Shown piece by piece: positions 35,783-50,774 of a DNA stretch of 64,000 bases. The notes under the pieces were generated by a model, which saw only the letters and a list, made by a program, of their open reading frames with translations, searched no databases and was not told the DNA's origin. Source of the DNA: Lepturacanthus savala (lineage: Eukaryota > Chordata > Actinopteri > Scombriformes > Trichiuridae); the NCBI GenBank assembly GCA_030544235.1, contig CM060467.1, forward strand, positions 1,360,001 through 1,424,000, written 5' to 3'. Made by a program: the position numbers and the translations under genes. Each line of letters opens with the position of its first letter. The first letter of the stretch is position 1.

Positions 35783-38421
35783 GGCATGTGTGTTAGGTAT
35801 TTTTGTACAATTACAAGTTATAAAGGATATTTTAGGGAAGAGTCAAATCCTCATCAGCTCATCAGTGAATTCTACTAACAAAAACATTTTAAACTCATAG
35901 GAGCTCTCACAATTAATTATAAAACAATTAACCTTCAGATTAAAAACAGCAACAAGCAGCAGCAGAAACAAACTTTTATACGTCCAGCAGTGAGTTCTGA
36001 CTCACTGCTGATCGTTTTTCACACTCTCAAGGTCAACATGAAGTTTGAACCTAGAAGATCTTTAAAAATTCATGAAAAAAATGAAAAATAGAACGCCGAC
36101 AGCTACTAAATAGACCTCAGGATAAGACTGGTGCATGTCAAATATATTCAGTATTGTTTTCAATAAAATGGTTTTAGTGTTTTAGTCACTTGTGCTTCAA
36201 TATTCTGAATTTACAAGCCTTAAAGATGAGATTGGGGTAAAATATAAGTAATGTAAGAGTAGTCTAATCCACTTTAGGATGTACAGGCCTGTCTCTACAC
36301 CTGCAGAATCACTCACTAGAGAAGCATTCAGCCAAAGACAAAAAGAAAAATCTGGCTCACCAACGCTCCCCGATGATTCCAATAAGATAGGAATCACTCC
36401 CAACCTGCCCCTAATAGTCTCAAGTGGAATTTCCTTCATTTTCACAGGCCCTCTGATGCAGGGAGTTATTAAATTAGTCTAACCTGAGGGTCTGAAATCT
36501 CCTTTGCGGAATAAAGGGAATTGAGTCCATTTTTCTCGTTAAGGATGATGAAAATAAGCAATTATTCCACCGAGCTTAGTTCAGCTGAACTTAGAGGTCA
36601 CGTCTCACTTTGTTCAATAAAAAAAGAGAGAGAAGACCAGGTGCATTGTAAAATACTCAGTATGTGCTGAGTGGAAGCACACAATTTATATCCATGTTAG
36701 ACTTTTTCTCTGACATGTTCATTTAATCAGACTTTATCATACATAATTTCTGCTCTTATAATAAAAGCGCAATTAATTTAATTATAGGAAATGTAACCGT
36801 AACGTACCTGAAAGCTTTAATAAAACACAATGAGGAGAAAAAAGACTTTTCCCTTTTCTGTTTGCTGTAGTACATCATATTCCCAATGCCTTAACTACTA
36901 CAAATGAGGTTTTAGTGAAATATGTTGTTTTTTGGACGTAATACGCATTTATTACCTGAAAATATTCACTAAAAATCAATAGACTTTTTATCATTCTGTT
37001 TGCTGGAGCTACAGCAGACAGTAGCTGGGTTTGAGTAATAAAATTATTCTTTCCTCCGCTCAAACACTCTATTAATAATAATTTGGTGATTTGTGATTTT
37101 GTGATTTTGTGATTTGGCGACCACGAGAAATCATCTTGTGTCCCCAAAGTTGAAAATAGCTGCTTTAACCAAACATTTATCTGCAGTTGTTTTCCATTCA
37201 GCCTGCTTCTTGCATCTACTTGCATTGCCTCAATAGTATTTTTTAAACATATTTCATTGTTGTCATCATCATCATAGTATAATTACATATTTCTCTTTTA
37301 AAAGCTCACAAGTTCCTTCATTTTTTAACCTCATCTTCTAGTTAGTTCCACAGTTTGACACCAATTACTGAAAGTTCTCGAAATTCAGAGGTTTCTGGCT
37401 AAGTTTTGGGAAAATAAATACTAAAAAAAAGAAGAGATTTGTATCGTTGGTGAGTGTAGAAGTAACCTGAGAACATGTTGTTGACATGTCGTCTCTCTCT
37501 CTGAGTGTATCCTGTTTTTATTTCCTCCTGTTAGTTACACCAAGTTAATATTTTGAGGAAGCCTGTGTAGAAACATCATCTATTTTTAAAGTGTTTGTTT
37601 TCACGTGTGCATGTATGTTCCCGTTCATGTGCATGACATGTTTTGTGTGTTTCTGTGTGTGTATGTGTGGGTCTTACTTTGAGAAACGGTGCCCAGCTGC
37701 AGGCTCTGAGCTGCATTATTCAATGACCTGAACCTCTCCGCACTCAGCGGGAACCTAAACAAAAGGAGGAAAAAAAAAAACTAAATACAAAATAAGACAG
37801 GAAAAGCAGAAGTTGCCGTAAAAATGGGGAAATTTCCCAGCTTACGAACAAAAGAAAAAAGGAGAAGTCAATTTGCATTGCCATTTGTAAAATGGCTTGT
37901 TAAAAGTGACGCCTGAGGCGAGATGTGAGCAACGGTAATTGGGTGGGATGTGCAATCCACACCTGAGTAAATACACCGTTCTGGCTCCGGCTGCTGTAAT
38001 GCACCTCACCACAAAGCCGGGAACAGACATACTGTAAATATAAAACTAATAAAAAAAAAAAAAACACACATTCACACTTAAAAACTGTCACTGCGGCTGT
38101 AATTACTGCTGTTAGAAGTGTTCCAGTCGTCTGTGGATAAAAGCAGAGCTGAAATGAAAGAGTCTCCAGTTACAAAAATGCCTTTCACTTCATTGCCTGG
38201 ACTGACCTTGTCGCTAACAACAAACGCCCCGTCTCCTGTTTACGGGGGCGCCGATAGAAAAGGTCAGCGCCGCTTATTGTTGGTGCTTTAATTGGACAGC
38301 TTATGCTTTAGTGTAGGTTTACAAGTGTGTGTGTGTGTGTTTTCGAGTGTGTGGAGACCATGATGGAGAAAATTCCTTACAAGAGGAGACAACAACTGAC
38401 AGTGGTTTTGTTTCAGAATTG

Positions 38422-38520
<99 letters not shown>

Positions 38521-40580
38521 TTTATCGTTTTCTGTTTGTGTTTCGGCTCATCAACTGCAACACAAAGAGCTTCACTGGCACGAATACAAATACAGAAAAA
38601 CGGAACATTGCAGATGATGCCACAACAATGGAAAATACCACTGTACAATGACCCTGGGAATTAAAAATATAGCGATATTTATTGCAATATTCTCATCATC
38701 AATACATTTAAACTGTCCTTTCATTCCATAGTGAAACTCTAAACATCACCTGGAGTTAAATTTATAGTAGGCTGCATATTTATTGAATGTATTGATATGC
38801 ACATCACTTTATATTACATGATATTTAGACTAAATTACGATAAAACATCATAACCTAAAGCCTTTATCACTCACCAGGAGAATTGATTCTAGAATCATGT
38901 TAAAGATTCTTCTTCATCATGAAATCTTGGTCAATTTATCCTAAATTTGGGCAAAAACTTAAAATGTCCTAAGTAAAATAGGACATAAAGATTCTAATCC
39001 ATTAACTCAGGATTAGGTGGATTTTACCAAAATTAATTTAGGCTAAAAACTCACTTTAGTCAAGAAATGACTCAGGCCATTATTTTAATAGGGTGAAGAT
39101 ATGTTATCAATAGTTTCACTTTTCACATTTGCATTAAAAGGAAAAAAGAAGGATTTCACACCAGCAGAACTGGACAGCAGATTTAGACACTGGACAGAAC
39201 TATCACCTCATACTGCAAAACTTCCTCTAATACTGGATTAGATCCCTTTCAACGACTCACAGAAACTCATGATCTGGAGAAACACGATTTCTTCAGATAC
39301 CTTCAACTAAGACACTATTTTGATAAAAACATAAAAACTATTGGAGAAGAATGAACCTGATCAGGACAACCCACAATCCACTACCTCCAGCTCAGATCTG
39401 TGGAGAGAATTCACCTGGAAAAATAATTTAAGGTGTTTCATAACTCCTAAGTGCCGGCCACTTCCATATATTTTAGGCCCTAATATTTCTTCATATTGGG
39501 TAGAGGTAGTAACAGCTCAATAATTAACATGCACCTAATCTTCAGTGTTCAGTGCTGAATAAACAAGATAGGTACTATTAGCAAGTAGTAAGAAAGCAAT
39601 AACCAGGAAATGGCTGAGTAATGAGTGCCCGACAGTTTTAGACTGGAAACACTAACTTTCTCCCTGAGACACGATACTGAGAAAGGTAACAGATACTGCA
39701 AGAACTGGAGATGTTACCTGGACCAGAGGCAATCTCATTGATGGTGGAATCCTCTGTGTGGAGGAAGTTTGAACTTTTCTGTGCTGAGATTCTTAAATTA
39801 GACACCGTGATGAACGTGTGGAGGAACACGCACCCCTGGGGGGCACCCTGTTTCACTACGGACTGAAATGTTAAACCGAGAGTGACTCAGGTGAGAGCTA
39901 TGGACATGAAGGCCCGTTAGCCCAACTCTTATTATTATTATTTATTTTCCAATTATCAGCTGTGAGTGATATCCAGCATTTTATTTAGCTATAAATGACC
40001 CTGTTGCACCTGTATTATATATGTATTTAGTGAAAACTTTGTATATTTAAATGTTAAAACAATAAAAGGAAAAAAGAAATACACGCTTCCTCCTTGTCTC
40101 ATAAACATTATATGTCATTTAACAGACAAATCAACATTAATATTCAGACATTCAGCCTTTTTATTCAAATTAATAAATAACTATTATTATCCATATGAAA
40201 TATTTTATATCAATATATGTACATGTAGGTACGTGTAGCCCTATTTTAATCGCATGTCCATTTTTTGCTGGTAATGGTCCAAAAATAAAGTATAGTAATT
40301 ATAATTATAGTATAATTCAATTAATAGTTCTAGCTCGTCGCCTACCTCTACATTTACATATATAAAGTAGGTCATTTAACATAACTCACCCCCCCACAAA
40401 CATTTAAAAGAAAATATCATCAGTAATTATTGATATTGATCAATATAAATGCATTTTAATAAACGTATTGGCTCAAATGTAAAACCTTTGGCTCATATTC
40501 ATAACACAGTCTCTATTTGCTCGTCATGACACCAGTTTCCACTGTTCCTCCTTATATAAGCTCCCTATAGACAACAGCAG

Positions 40581-40639
<59 letters not shown>

Positions 40640-43600
40640 CACTGATTGAAGAAGAGCGGTTGATGATGGTTATCAGATTTATCGCACTTGAAAGAAAACA
40701 GGTCATCCGCTGCACTGCTCGGGCGGCTGGATAAGACCGAGCACCCCACACATGAGAGTTAGTTTATAAATCAGATAAAACACTGGGCTTCGGTTCAGAA
40801 AAGAGCCTTAAAGAAACGGCGCCATGAATCCCTGACGGGAAAGAGATGCAGTTTATGTTCAGCTGCTGTGGAACAGAATTAAGTCTAATGCCTTAATTTA
40901 AATGAGAAATAGTTGATAGGGCTGCAAATAATTAATGTTTTCGATTATTCTATCGATTATTGAAATGGATTATTGATTAATTCCTAGTTTATAAAATGTT
41001 AGAAATGTCAATCAGTGTTTCCTAAAGCTGCAGATTCAACCTAAAATGTCTTTTTTTGTCCACAACCCAAAGATCATCAGTTTACTGTTATAGAAGAATA
41101 AAGAAACCAGGAAATAATCACATTTGAGAAGATAGAACCAGAGAATTTGGAACGAACCATGTAATGTACAGACAGAGGAGGCAAAGTTTGATGTGATACA
41201 GACAGATGAGCAGCCAGGAATATAAATAGATTTACAGAAAAATGTCCAGGAAGATTGAAACTGAAAACCTGGAGATGCAGAGTCACAGAGTTCCAGTAAT
41301 ATGAGAAGGATTTAAATCAAATCCTTATATTTTACTGGACTATATCAAGGCTAAAGCTAACAAAATAGTTAGATACTTAAATAGTCTACTGATTATTGGA
41401 ATGGTTGTGGTTGAATGGTTGAAATGTAGTGTAAAATGTCAATCACTTCCCAAAGATCATCAGTTTATTGTTATAGAGACTAAAGAAACCAGGAAATAAT
41501 CAGAGAAGAGAAGCTGGAACCAGAGAATTTAGACATTTTCTACTGAAAAATGACTCCAATCTATTAATCTATTATCAAAATAGATGGTGATTAATGTCAT
41601 GCTTGTCAATAATTTGATAATTGACTAATATTTGCTCCTCTATACTGTATACTATTAAATAAAACACTAAATAGGACCATTTTCTATAATAAATACTGTG
41701 ACTTTGACTATTTTAAATACATATTGGGACCTAAACCAGAGTCTAACAACTGAGCTACTGGTTGCTGCACTTCTGTAATATTAAGGCTGCAATTAAGGCT
41801 GTTTTGATAGTCAGCTTATCAATTATTAAAATGAATAATCGATTAGTTATTTGGTCAATGAAATGGTCACCAAAGCTGAAGATTCAACCTAAAATGTCTG
41901 TTTTCATCAGTTTATTATTATAGAGACTAAAGAAACCAGGAAATAATCAAGAGAAGAGAAGCTGGAACCAGAGAATTTAGACATTTTCTTCTAGAAAATG
42001 ACTCAAATCGATTATCAAAATACTTATAACTAATCGATTAATCAACTAATTGTTGCAGCTATTCCTGTTATACGCTGTCAGACTGAGCTGTTGCAGTGTT
42101 TTATTATTATTGACTAAATATCTGAAATATCAGATTGTCTGTGATTGTGTGTGTGACCTGATGTAGTGAGTCAGGTTCTTTCCACTCATGTCTAACCAGA
42201 GGCAGACTTCTCTGTGGTGGAGCCGGTCTTTGTGAATATATAATGTGAATATATAATGTGAATATATTATAGCAGCAGCAGTGCCACATGTTGTACTTGA
42301 ATGACTAATGTGTCATTGACCTGAGCAAAAAACAGCCTGCCATATATTTCTCTTTAATAAATACTTAATCCATAGTCATCGTTCAATAATCTCTTATTAA
42401 AAATGGCTCTAATTTATTACTTATTAATCTAAATAATTGGTGACTAATGTAAGAGTTGTCACTAATCAATTATCAATTATAAAACACTAAAGAAACCAGG
42501 AATATTCTTGAGAAACGTCTTGACTAATCAATTATCAAAATATTAATATGCGATTAATTAACAGCTGGAAACTGATCGACGAATCACTGCAGCTCTACAG
42601 AATTTTTCACTTTAACTGAATGTGAGCTTCACTGAATCTGCAAATTTTCCAGCAGAGACTGACACGAAGGTTTTAGTTTAACAAACATTATGTACAAATT
42701 TCACCAAAGAATCTGCCCTTCATGGCTTCTAACTTGTGGTTTGTGTTCTTCTCTTTGATTCTGGCTTTTTTTCATTGTTTTTTCTACCTTTCTACTGCTG
42801 CACACCGGCAAAAAGGAGACAGAAATAATACTCATTTAAAGCTTGTGCCTGGAGGAAGTTTTAAAGTGAATCCCAGGGGGAACGAACAGAACCTTATGCA
42901 TATTGTTTGCTTACATTACTGAAAGCCTCTGATGTTTGGCCTCCTCTGCTGTTCACACAGAGAATAGAAGCGACGCTGCTGCTTTCTAGTGGCAGAGCGG
43001 AAAAATGATCTGATGAACGTGAGATTGGATAATGTTCCACGATGAATAGGCATGAACGTGAAAACTAAATCCTTCCATCAATGGAGTAAACAACTGTGAA
43101 GAAGAACAAGAGAAAATATCTATTTTTCTGATCTGTTGCCTGTGTTATTTGATGATATGCAAGATATTCTGTGCTAATAAGGTTTGTTTTATTGTTTTAT
43201 ATTTTTCCCCTCTGATAGTGATGAGGAAGCCTCGTACTCTGATTTCTATCCCATCATCCCCGGAGACCTGATGTCTGTGAAGGAGATTCTGAACATGGAA
43301 AACGTCCCGCGGCACAGGACATGGTGAGATATAAGACATGGAAAAGTTTATATGTACTTTTAAATTGATGTTGCATGAGATATAATATACAAAATATAAA
43401 ATACCAGACAGTCTTGGCTATTTACAACATCAGCAACAACCTCATAGAAAGAGATATATAAGAAATGTGTATTATTATTATGATAAACTGATAACTCATT
43501 AAAATGTAGCTCACACGGCTTTACATGACAGGCAGCTAATGACTATTTTATTAGTCGATTAGTCTATTGATAAATGAAACGATTAATCGATTAGTCATAC

Positions 43601-46600
43601 AGTTTATAAAATGGTGTTAAATGTCAAAGATTCAACCTAAAATGTCTTTTTTTGTCCAAAGATCATCAGTTTATTATTATAGAGACTAAAGAAACCAGGA
43701 AATAATCAGAGAAGAGAAGCTGGAACCAGAGAATATGGACATTTTCTTCTTAAAAATGACTCAAATTGATTAATCGATTATCAAAATCATTCGATATCAA
43801 CTCAATCGATTGCAAATATAGTAAAAAAGTCTGCTTAGTGTAAGAAACTAAAGGAGTGAGAGAGAACATTTGGTTCCACAATAGATTCAAAGTTTATTTC
43901 AGGGCCAAAACTGAGCCTTTTGTCAAAACTAATTAGTATCACTGTGTTTTTCTTGTATGACCCTTTTTTAATTAAAATATTTGGATAAATTGGTGCATTA
44001 ATCACCAACATATTGTTTTCATAAAATTTGAATTTCAGTCATTCTTCAGCAAATAGTGGTTAAAACTTTAAATGTGATGATTTTCTTTGTCAAACGCTGA
44101 ATATTTCTGGATGTGAATTGAATTGTATGGTATTGTATAATCTATGGATTATTGAAACGATTCAATTAGTTGTTCGGTTTATAAAATAGTGTTAAATGTC
44201 AAAGATTCAATCTAAAATGTCTTTTTTGTCCAGACCAACAGTCCACAACCCAAAAATCATCAGTTTATTATTATAGAGACTAAAGAAACCAGAAAATAAT
44301 CAGATTTGAGGAGCTGGAACCAGAGAATTTGGACATTTTCTTCTTAAAAATGACTCTAATCGATTATTCGATTTCCAAAATAGTTGGCGATTATCGTAAT
44401 AGTTGACAACTAATCGATTAATCATTGCAGCTTTATTTTATATAACATACAAATTGAACAAATTAACTTTTCATTCATTCCCCTGAGTACATTAAGAGTC
44501 AATTTAAACTGTTTTCCTGCTGTACTATTTTGATAGTCAAGTGTTCTTATCTGTGATTAATGTAATAGTTGGTTTATAGGCAACACATTTGCATATTTCA
44601 GTTGGAGAAAACTGGTGCAAATAAATAAATATATTAACCGATAAGAAGTTAACTAATTCAGCAGCCTCGTTGCAGATAATTAAAAACACAGTTCAAACCT
44701 TTTAACAGCTGAGATTCTACAGCAATAAATCAATGGCAGCTTGGAGCCAACTTACATCACCATATGCAAGAGCTGCGTATAGCATTTCAACACAAGTCTT
44801 TTGTGGATAGAAAAGGGCGACAACTGTGGATCAGGCTCTTCTTCTCATGCTATTAGCTAGCCTGCATTTCTCTCTGGAGGACGTCTCTGTCTCTCTCCAT
44901 GTCATGAAACTCTGCCTCCATCAGCAGTCGCCACCACGCGCTGCCTCTCTCTCTCCACTCTATTTGAGAAGTGTGAGCGGGTCAAGTTCCACGCAGCACA
45001 AGAGCTGTCTTTGCAGCTTTCCCTTTATGCCAACAGAGAGTCTCAACAAACAACAGAAATCAGGGCTCTTTCTTCACTCTGCTCCGGCTGTAAAAGGCCA
45101 GCTGGGGACTGGTCCCCCATCATTTGCCGTCCCATTGATGTGAAGAACGCAGTAAGCCAAAACCATCATTACCAATCCCAGCTCATCTGTGCTGATGGGA
45201 AAGAGGAAAGGTCTTGTGGTTGTATCTGAAGGAGGTTGTAAAGATAATCAGACCTACGTGAAGCAGGATGAAGACCAACTATTATTTAATTCAAGTCAGA
45301 AATTCATTAGATGATCGAAACAAGTCAGAATGTGACTGGATTTAATTTCCCACGAGCACAGAAAGTCTTTAATTCAGTGGTTCTCAAACTTTTTTTTCAC
45401 ATCAGGGACCCTTAAACTCACAAAAACTAGACTAAGGACTTGATCTGGAAATATTTGTACTTTCAGATGTTTTATAAAAGAAAATATCAGAAACCCAAGG
45501 CCAAAATTATGGAGGAATAAAACTGCAATATCAAGAATAAAGAATATAGAAATATACCAGGAAATTACAATATTATTATTTAATTTCCTATTTAATTACT
45601 TACTTTGATTTTCCATTTTATTTCACCTCAATAATAATAATCAAGAATAAATAATAATCATAATAATAAATTATTATTTTCAAATGTATTTGATTTTCCA
45701 TTTTATTTAGTGATTTATTCATTTTTAAACATTTTTATTCATGCCAATAATTTTCACCTCAATATATAAAATGGAAAATAAAATTTTAAATTGAATAAAT
45801 TCATGTGCAAAGGAAAATGATGCATAAATAATAGAAAATAAACACTATTAAATTATATATATACGATTTATTATTAATTATCCTCTATAAAAATGGTTCT
45901 ACATTCTGTTATTATAAAGTGAAAATAGATTATTCTCCTTTTTTCTGACCCCACTTTGAGAAGCACTGCTTTAACTTATTAGTGAATCAGAATGAGAGGA
46001 TTTTCTGTGTTTTTTTTACTTTTTAAATGTCACATATGCAGGTTAGGATTACCTCAGCTGTCATGAAGAAGATGTCTTATATACACCAAATAATAAGGAG
46101 ATTTGGGTCACAGAGAACTGTGGATTGCTGCTTCTCGGCAGATGATTTGCGTCACAAAGACCCGTCCTCTACGTGCCTTTCACATTTCAAAAATTAGCAC
46201 AATCTCTTTCCCCGTTCTCCAATCCATCCATAACCTTATTAGGCTTTGTGTCAAACGCTATATGTAGACTTCTCCATCAACGCTAAAAATAACAGAGAAA
46301 TGTTTTCTTCTTCGTGCCGTGAAAGGTTTTGCCGGAGAGCGGCTGACAGCAGTAAATAGACAGAGGTCACAATGCGTATTATAGGAGAAGATGAGTAATA
46401 CTAGAAGATAGAGTTGCCAAGGAATGGTGGAGAGGGGTTGTGGGGAGGGTGGTGAGGGTGAAATCACACCCTCTTGAAAGACAAAACACATTTGACAGTA
46501 ATGAGCCTCAGCTGCAGCGCTGTGCCCCGGCCAGCTTGGATCTCATTAGGTTTTCCTCTCCCGTGCCACCACCAGAACCCTTCATCTCATCCACCAGTGT

Positions 46601-49384
46601 TTATTATCTCATCCGCTAACTCTGCTCCGATTCATCAGCCGCGTTTCACCTTCACATTTTAAAGTCTTTTAAATTCTTCAATTAGCGAGTTTGACTCGTT
46701 CCCGAAGCACGATTTATCCATTTATTCCCCTCAGAAATGCCTGGATGAATATGTTGTGGATAGTTTTTTTTAATGATGGAGGTTAGAATCTCATGATTTG
46801 AAGTTGAAGGCTTCTGAGGATTGTCACTATTTCTGGAAAAAACCTGAGTGTGGCACGATGGGAGAGCATGACATTCGTTTTGATTCGTGTGAAAAAGAAT
46901 GCATTTGCACATTAATATGTGATCCACGTGATGTTTTCTATCTTTTTCCCTGCAGTTAGGTGCAAACTTTTAACTTTTGCAACCGACTCTTGCGCGCCCG
47001 GTTTGTCTCGGTAGGAGGGGTGTTTCATTCCTCGTAACGATAAACAAAATTTAATCTCCATTTCAGCGATAATTAAGCCGCAAACCTTCTGATTCCTACA
47101 GGCGTGTTTCTTTCCTGAAGGCTAAAAAAAACACACCGACAGGCACATACTTTACTAAACAAGTTTTTAAGCCTGTGGCATGAAAACATGTCTGCATTTG
47201 CATCGAGCTTCCACTGTAAAATGTTTCCTTAAATGTGAAGTCAACAAATTCAAATACTTCTACTAATGCTACCAAAAGTTATCTTTACTAAATATTGCAT
47301 GTTATATAAACTCTAGTTTCCTTTTAGTGAATATTAACACCTTCAACTGGTCAGGTACAGTTTAAAATAATTACTCTGATTTAGATTATTGTTTATGTCA
47401 TTTATATTTTCTTAATTTGAAGCATGTGTTTCAATTGACAGTAAAAGAAATGTCACTATCGGTTGCTGTTATTGCTCTGTAGAGTCACGACAAAGATTTT
47501 ACGATAATATTCCTGCACAATACTCATCCCTCATGTTCTTTATGGTTATGAAAAACAAAACAGTATTTTTTTATTGTGTGTTAAGAAATACAGCAAGTTC
47601 CCATCATGTCTGTTTCCTTCAAACAACAAAAATGAAGATCTGTGGAGAGCTTTAAACACTCAAACGATGAACATGTTTCCATAGAAACTTCATTTAATGA
47701 GTTCAGCGAACTAGCAACAGCTGATTTATTCAACTCATAAGAGTCAGAACGACTCAAATATTACACCTGAGATGGTGTTGAAGGAACAATTAGAAAGTTA
47801 GGGTTGAATTAACTTCAAATTATCCAACTTAAATATGTAAGTTACTGAAGTAAATGTCAAAATATGAATTTCTGTTTAATATTTTACACTTTAGCATATT
47901 TATTTATGCTGTTTCGCATGTCACAAAATATCCCGATCATCTGCAGGGTTTTTTTATGCTCTAGTGGCCATCAAAGCTTAGAGAAGTGTTTGTGAATATT
48001 CAAAATTCTGATTGTGAATGTGTGTGTGTTTTTAAATTAATGATATCGGAGTGTTTATATTCGTGCATATGGATGAACTATATGTATGCAAAAGAATGTG
48101 CGATGCCGCAAGCATATGGATATATATTCACAGCTATAATTTATTGTACCCAGGTGTATTTATTATAGACAACCAGAGGGCTTCATGTATATATCTGGCT
48201 ATATTTTTTGTCAGGAGGTTGTGATATGTAGCACGACTCGCTAACGAAACGCTCTTAACAGAACTGCGTCAATTCCCTTGCACGCAGAACCCAGAACGAC
48301 TCTCCAGATGCAGACGTGATTGCTGTTATTAATCATTGGAGCCGTTTCTAAACTAAATAACATCCAGACGCTTCACACTGAAGAAATATTCAGTGTTGTA
48401 GCTCACTGACGTGATTTTAATAGACAACGATATACAAATGGTAGAAGATGAGCTTCAGATACACACACACAGAACGCAAGTAGAATCAAGTGTTGTTGAA
48501 CATGACACAAAAAATAGAGATAATAATGAACCGTGTCATTTAAGGCAGTGGTTCTCAAACATTTTAATGTCAAGTTCCCTTAAACTCATCTGATAATAAA
48601 TAATAACAATAATAATAATTTGGTTTTAATTGTTTTATAAGAGAAAGTGAAGGAAACCCGACACCAAAAGTATGAAGAAGTGAAACTGCCATAATAATAA
48701 ATATAATAATAAATATATCATGTAATTCATAAAATGTATTTCTGTGTATTATATGATTTCCCATTTCATTTATTAATTTATTCATTTTAAAATGTATTTA
48801 TTTATTAATGTATTAGTTCCCTCCATTCATTTCCACCTCAATATATAAAATGGAAATTTAATAAATTCACGTTTAAAATAATAAACAAATAATAGGAAAT
48901 AAATACTACTAAATTAAATAAATTAATATATTTTAAATTATGGCAGTCCTCTATATTAAATGGTCCTACATTTTTTCATTGTAGAATTATAATTAAAATA
49001 TATTATTCCCCCTTTTTTCTGAGGACCCCCAGGCACCTCCTCAAGGCCCCCTGGGGGTCCCCGGACCCCACTTTGAGAACCAGGGATTTAAGGATCATTG
49101 TACAGTGAAAGTCAAATTCTCAGCTATGACAGTCGCTCTATTTCTATTTAAGGACCCTGTGTTCTGAACCAGAAAAAGCAAAAGATATCATATGTTTGTT
49201 CTGAGTGAAATAGACAATCACAAGTGGCAGCCGTCGCCATGACAACCTACTTGATCAAAAGGAAAGTCAAGGATGTCACACAGTCACACCTGAAGAGTTC
49301 CTGCACGTATCTCACCATGTGAGACATGTTAGAGTAGCAGCGCTGCAGTGATGTGAACCCGCGGTGCTCGTGCAGATTGATGTT

Positions 49385-49442
<58 letters not shown>

Positions 49443-50712
49443 AAGCTTGACACATGAATATAAAACAGGAACAAGCTGAAAACCACTGACCTCGTCGCTC
49501 AGTATTTTTAAATGAAAACCTTTCAAATATCACAGAACTAACCTTTGCCTGTAAATGGAGTGGAAAGGTTTAAATACCCCTCAGAAAAGAAAAAAAAAAA
49601 TCAATATAAGATTTTCTTTTTGTTTCTCTCGGAGTTCGACCATTGCTGCGTGTTCAAAACTCTGAATTAATGTCACTACTTTTGTCTGGTTTTCTGAGGC
49701 TAATGGCTAGGAAAATAAACAAAAAATGAATATGCAAAGTAGATTAGGGCTGCAACTAATGACTATTTTGATAGTCTACTGATTATTGAAATAATTGATT
49801 ATTTGTTTTGTTCATAAAATGCTGTAAAATGCTGATTAGTGTAAAGATCATCAGTTTACTATTATAGAGACTAAAGAAACCAGGAAATAATCAGAGAAGA
49901 GAAGCTGGAACCAGGAACCAGAGAATTTGGACATTTTCTTCTTAGAAATGACTCAAATTGATTGTCAAAATAGTTGATCATTAATGTAATTGACTAATTA
50001 TTGCAGCTCTAGGACAGACTGTGCCCAACTTCTCACCACTGTTCAACTTTTTGATAGCAGAAAACTCCATTTCCTATGGAGATTATCTGGAATTTCCAAT
50101 AATGTGTCACCACGTCCTGCAGGACATGGACATTCCCATCTAATAGCACTGATTTTTCAAAATAAAAGTCGTGCCAACCACCTCGGGTTGATCCACTAGT
50201 AGACATTGCGTTTGTGCCGTGTTGCTCCAGGATCCTGGAAACTATGTCTGCAGAGCAAGAGCATCACAGACACAAGTGGACCATGTTTGGAAACGAGGCT
50301 GAGAAGGTGGAGGTGGACGTGATCAGGAACCAGCAGGTGTTACGGACTCGTGTGGACAAAATGGCTCTTCGCAGACAGGTAGAAGTCAAAGTTTGGTCTA
50401 ATGTGACCTTTTCAATACTGGTGAATACTGGTATTCAGCTTTATATACATCAGAACTTTCAGGGGGTTTACTTATTTTTATGGTTTTACATGAAAACACA
50501 CATTTAAGTTCTGGACTTAGTGGGGAAAAAGGTCAAATTTGTTGTCTTTTATGTATCAGAGATAAAAAATAATATTATTTACTGTATTTTATGGTTGCTA
50601 ATTAAATATATTTACAGATTTTTTTGACTTAAATGTTTTTATACGTACACACAATTACTATAATAATTGACATTCCACTGAAGTTGAAACAGCTCATGAT
50701 GCATAATGTAGA

Positions 50713-50774
<62 letters not shown>

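Noticed and set aside
38327..38664. Cys-Val repeat 'proteins' in several frames
   Set aside because: Pure translation of the GT microsatellite; the same applies near 31374, 35721, 40583 and 49386.
42722..42922. Frame with a signal-peptide-like start (MASNLWFVFFSLILAF)
   Set aside because: Lies in myom3 intron 2, has no recognised mature domain and no splice or promoter support; hydrophobicity follows from T-rich DNA.
44826..45143. 105-codon frame in myom3 intron 3
   Set aside because: No domain, CT-rich low-complexity stretch, and splice phases do not fit insertion between coding exons 2 and 3.
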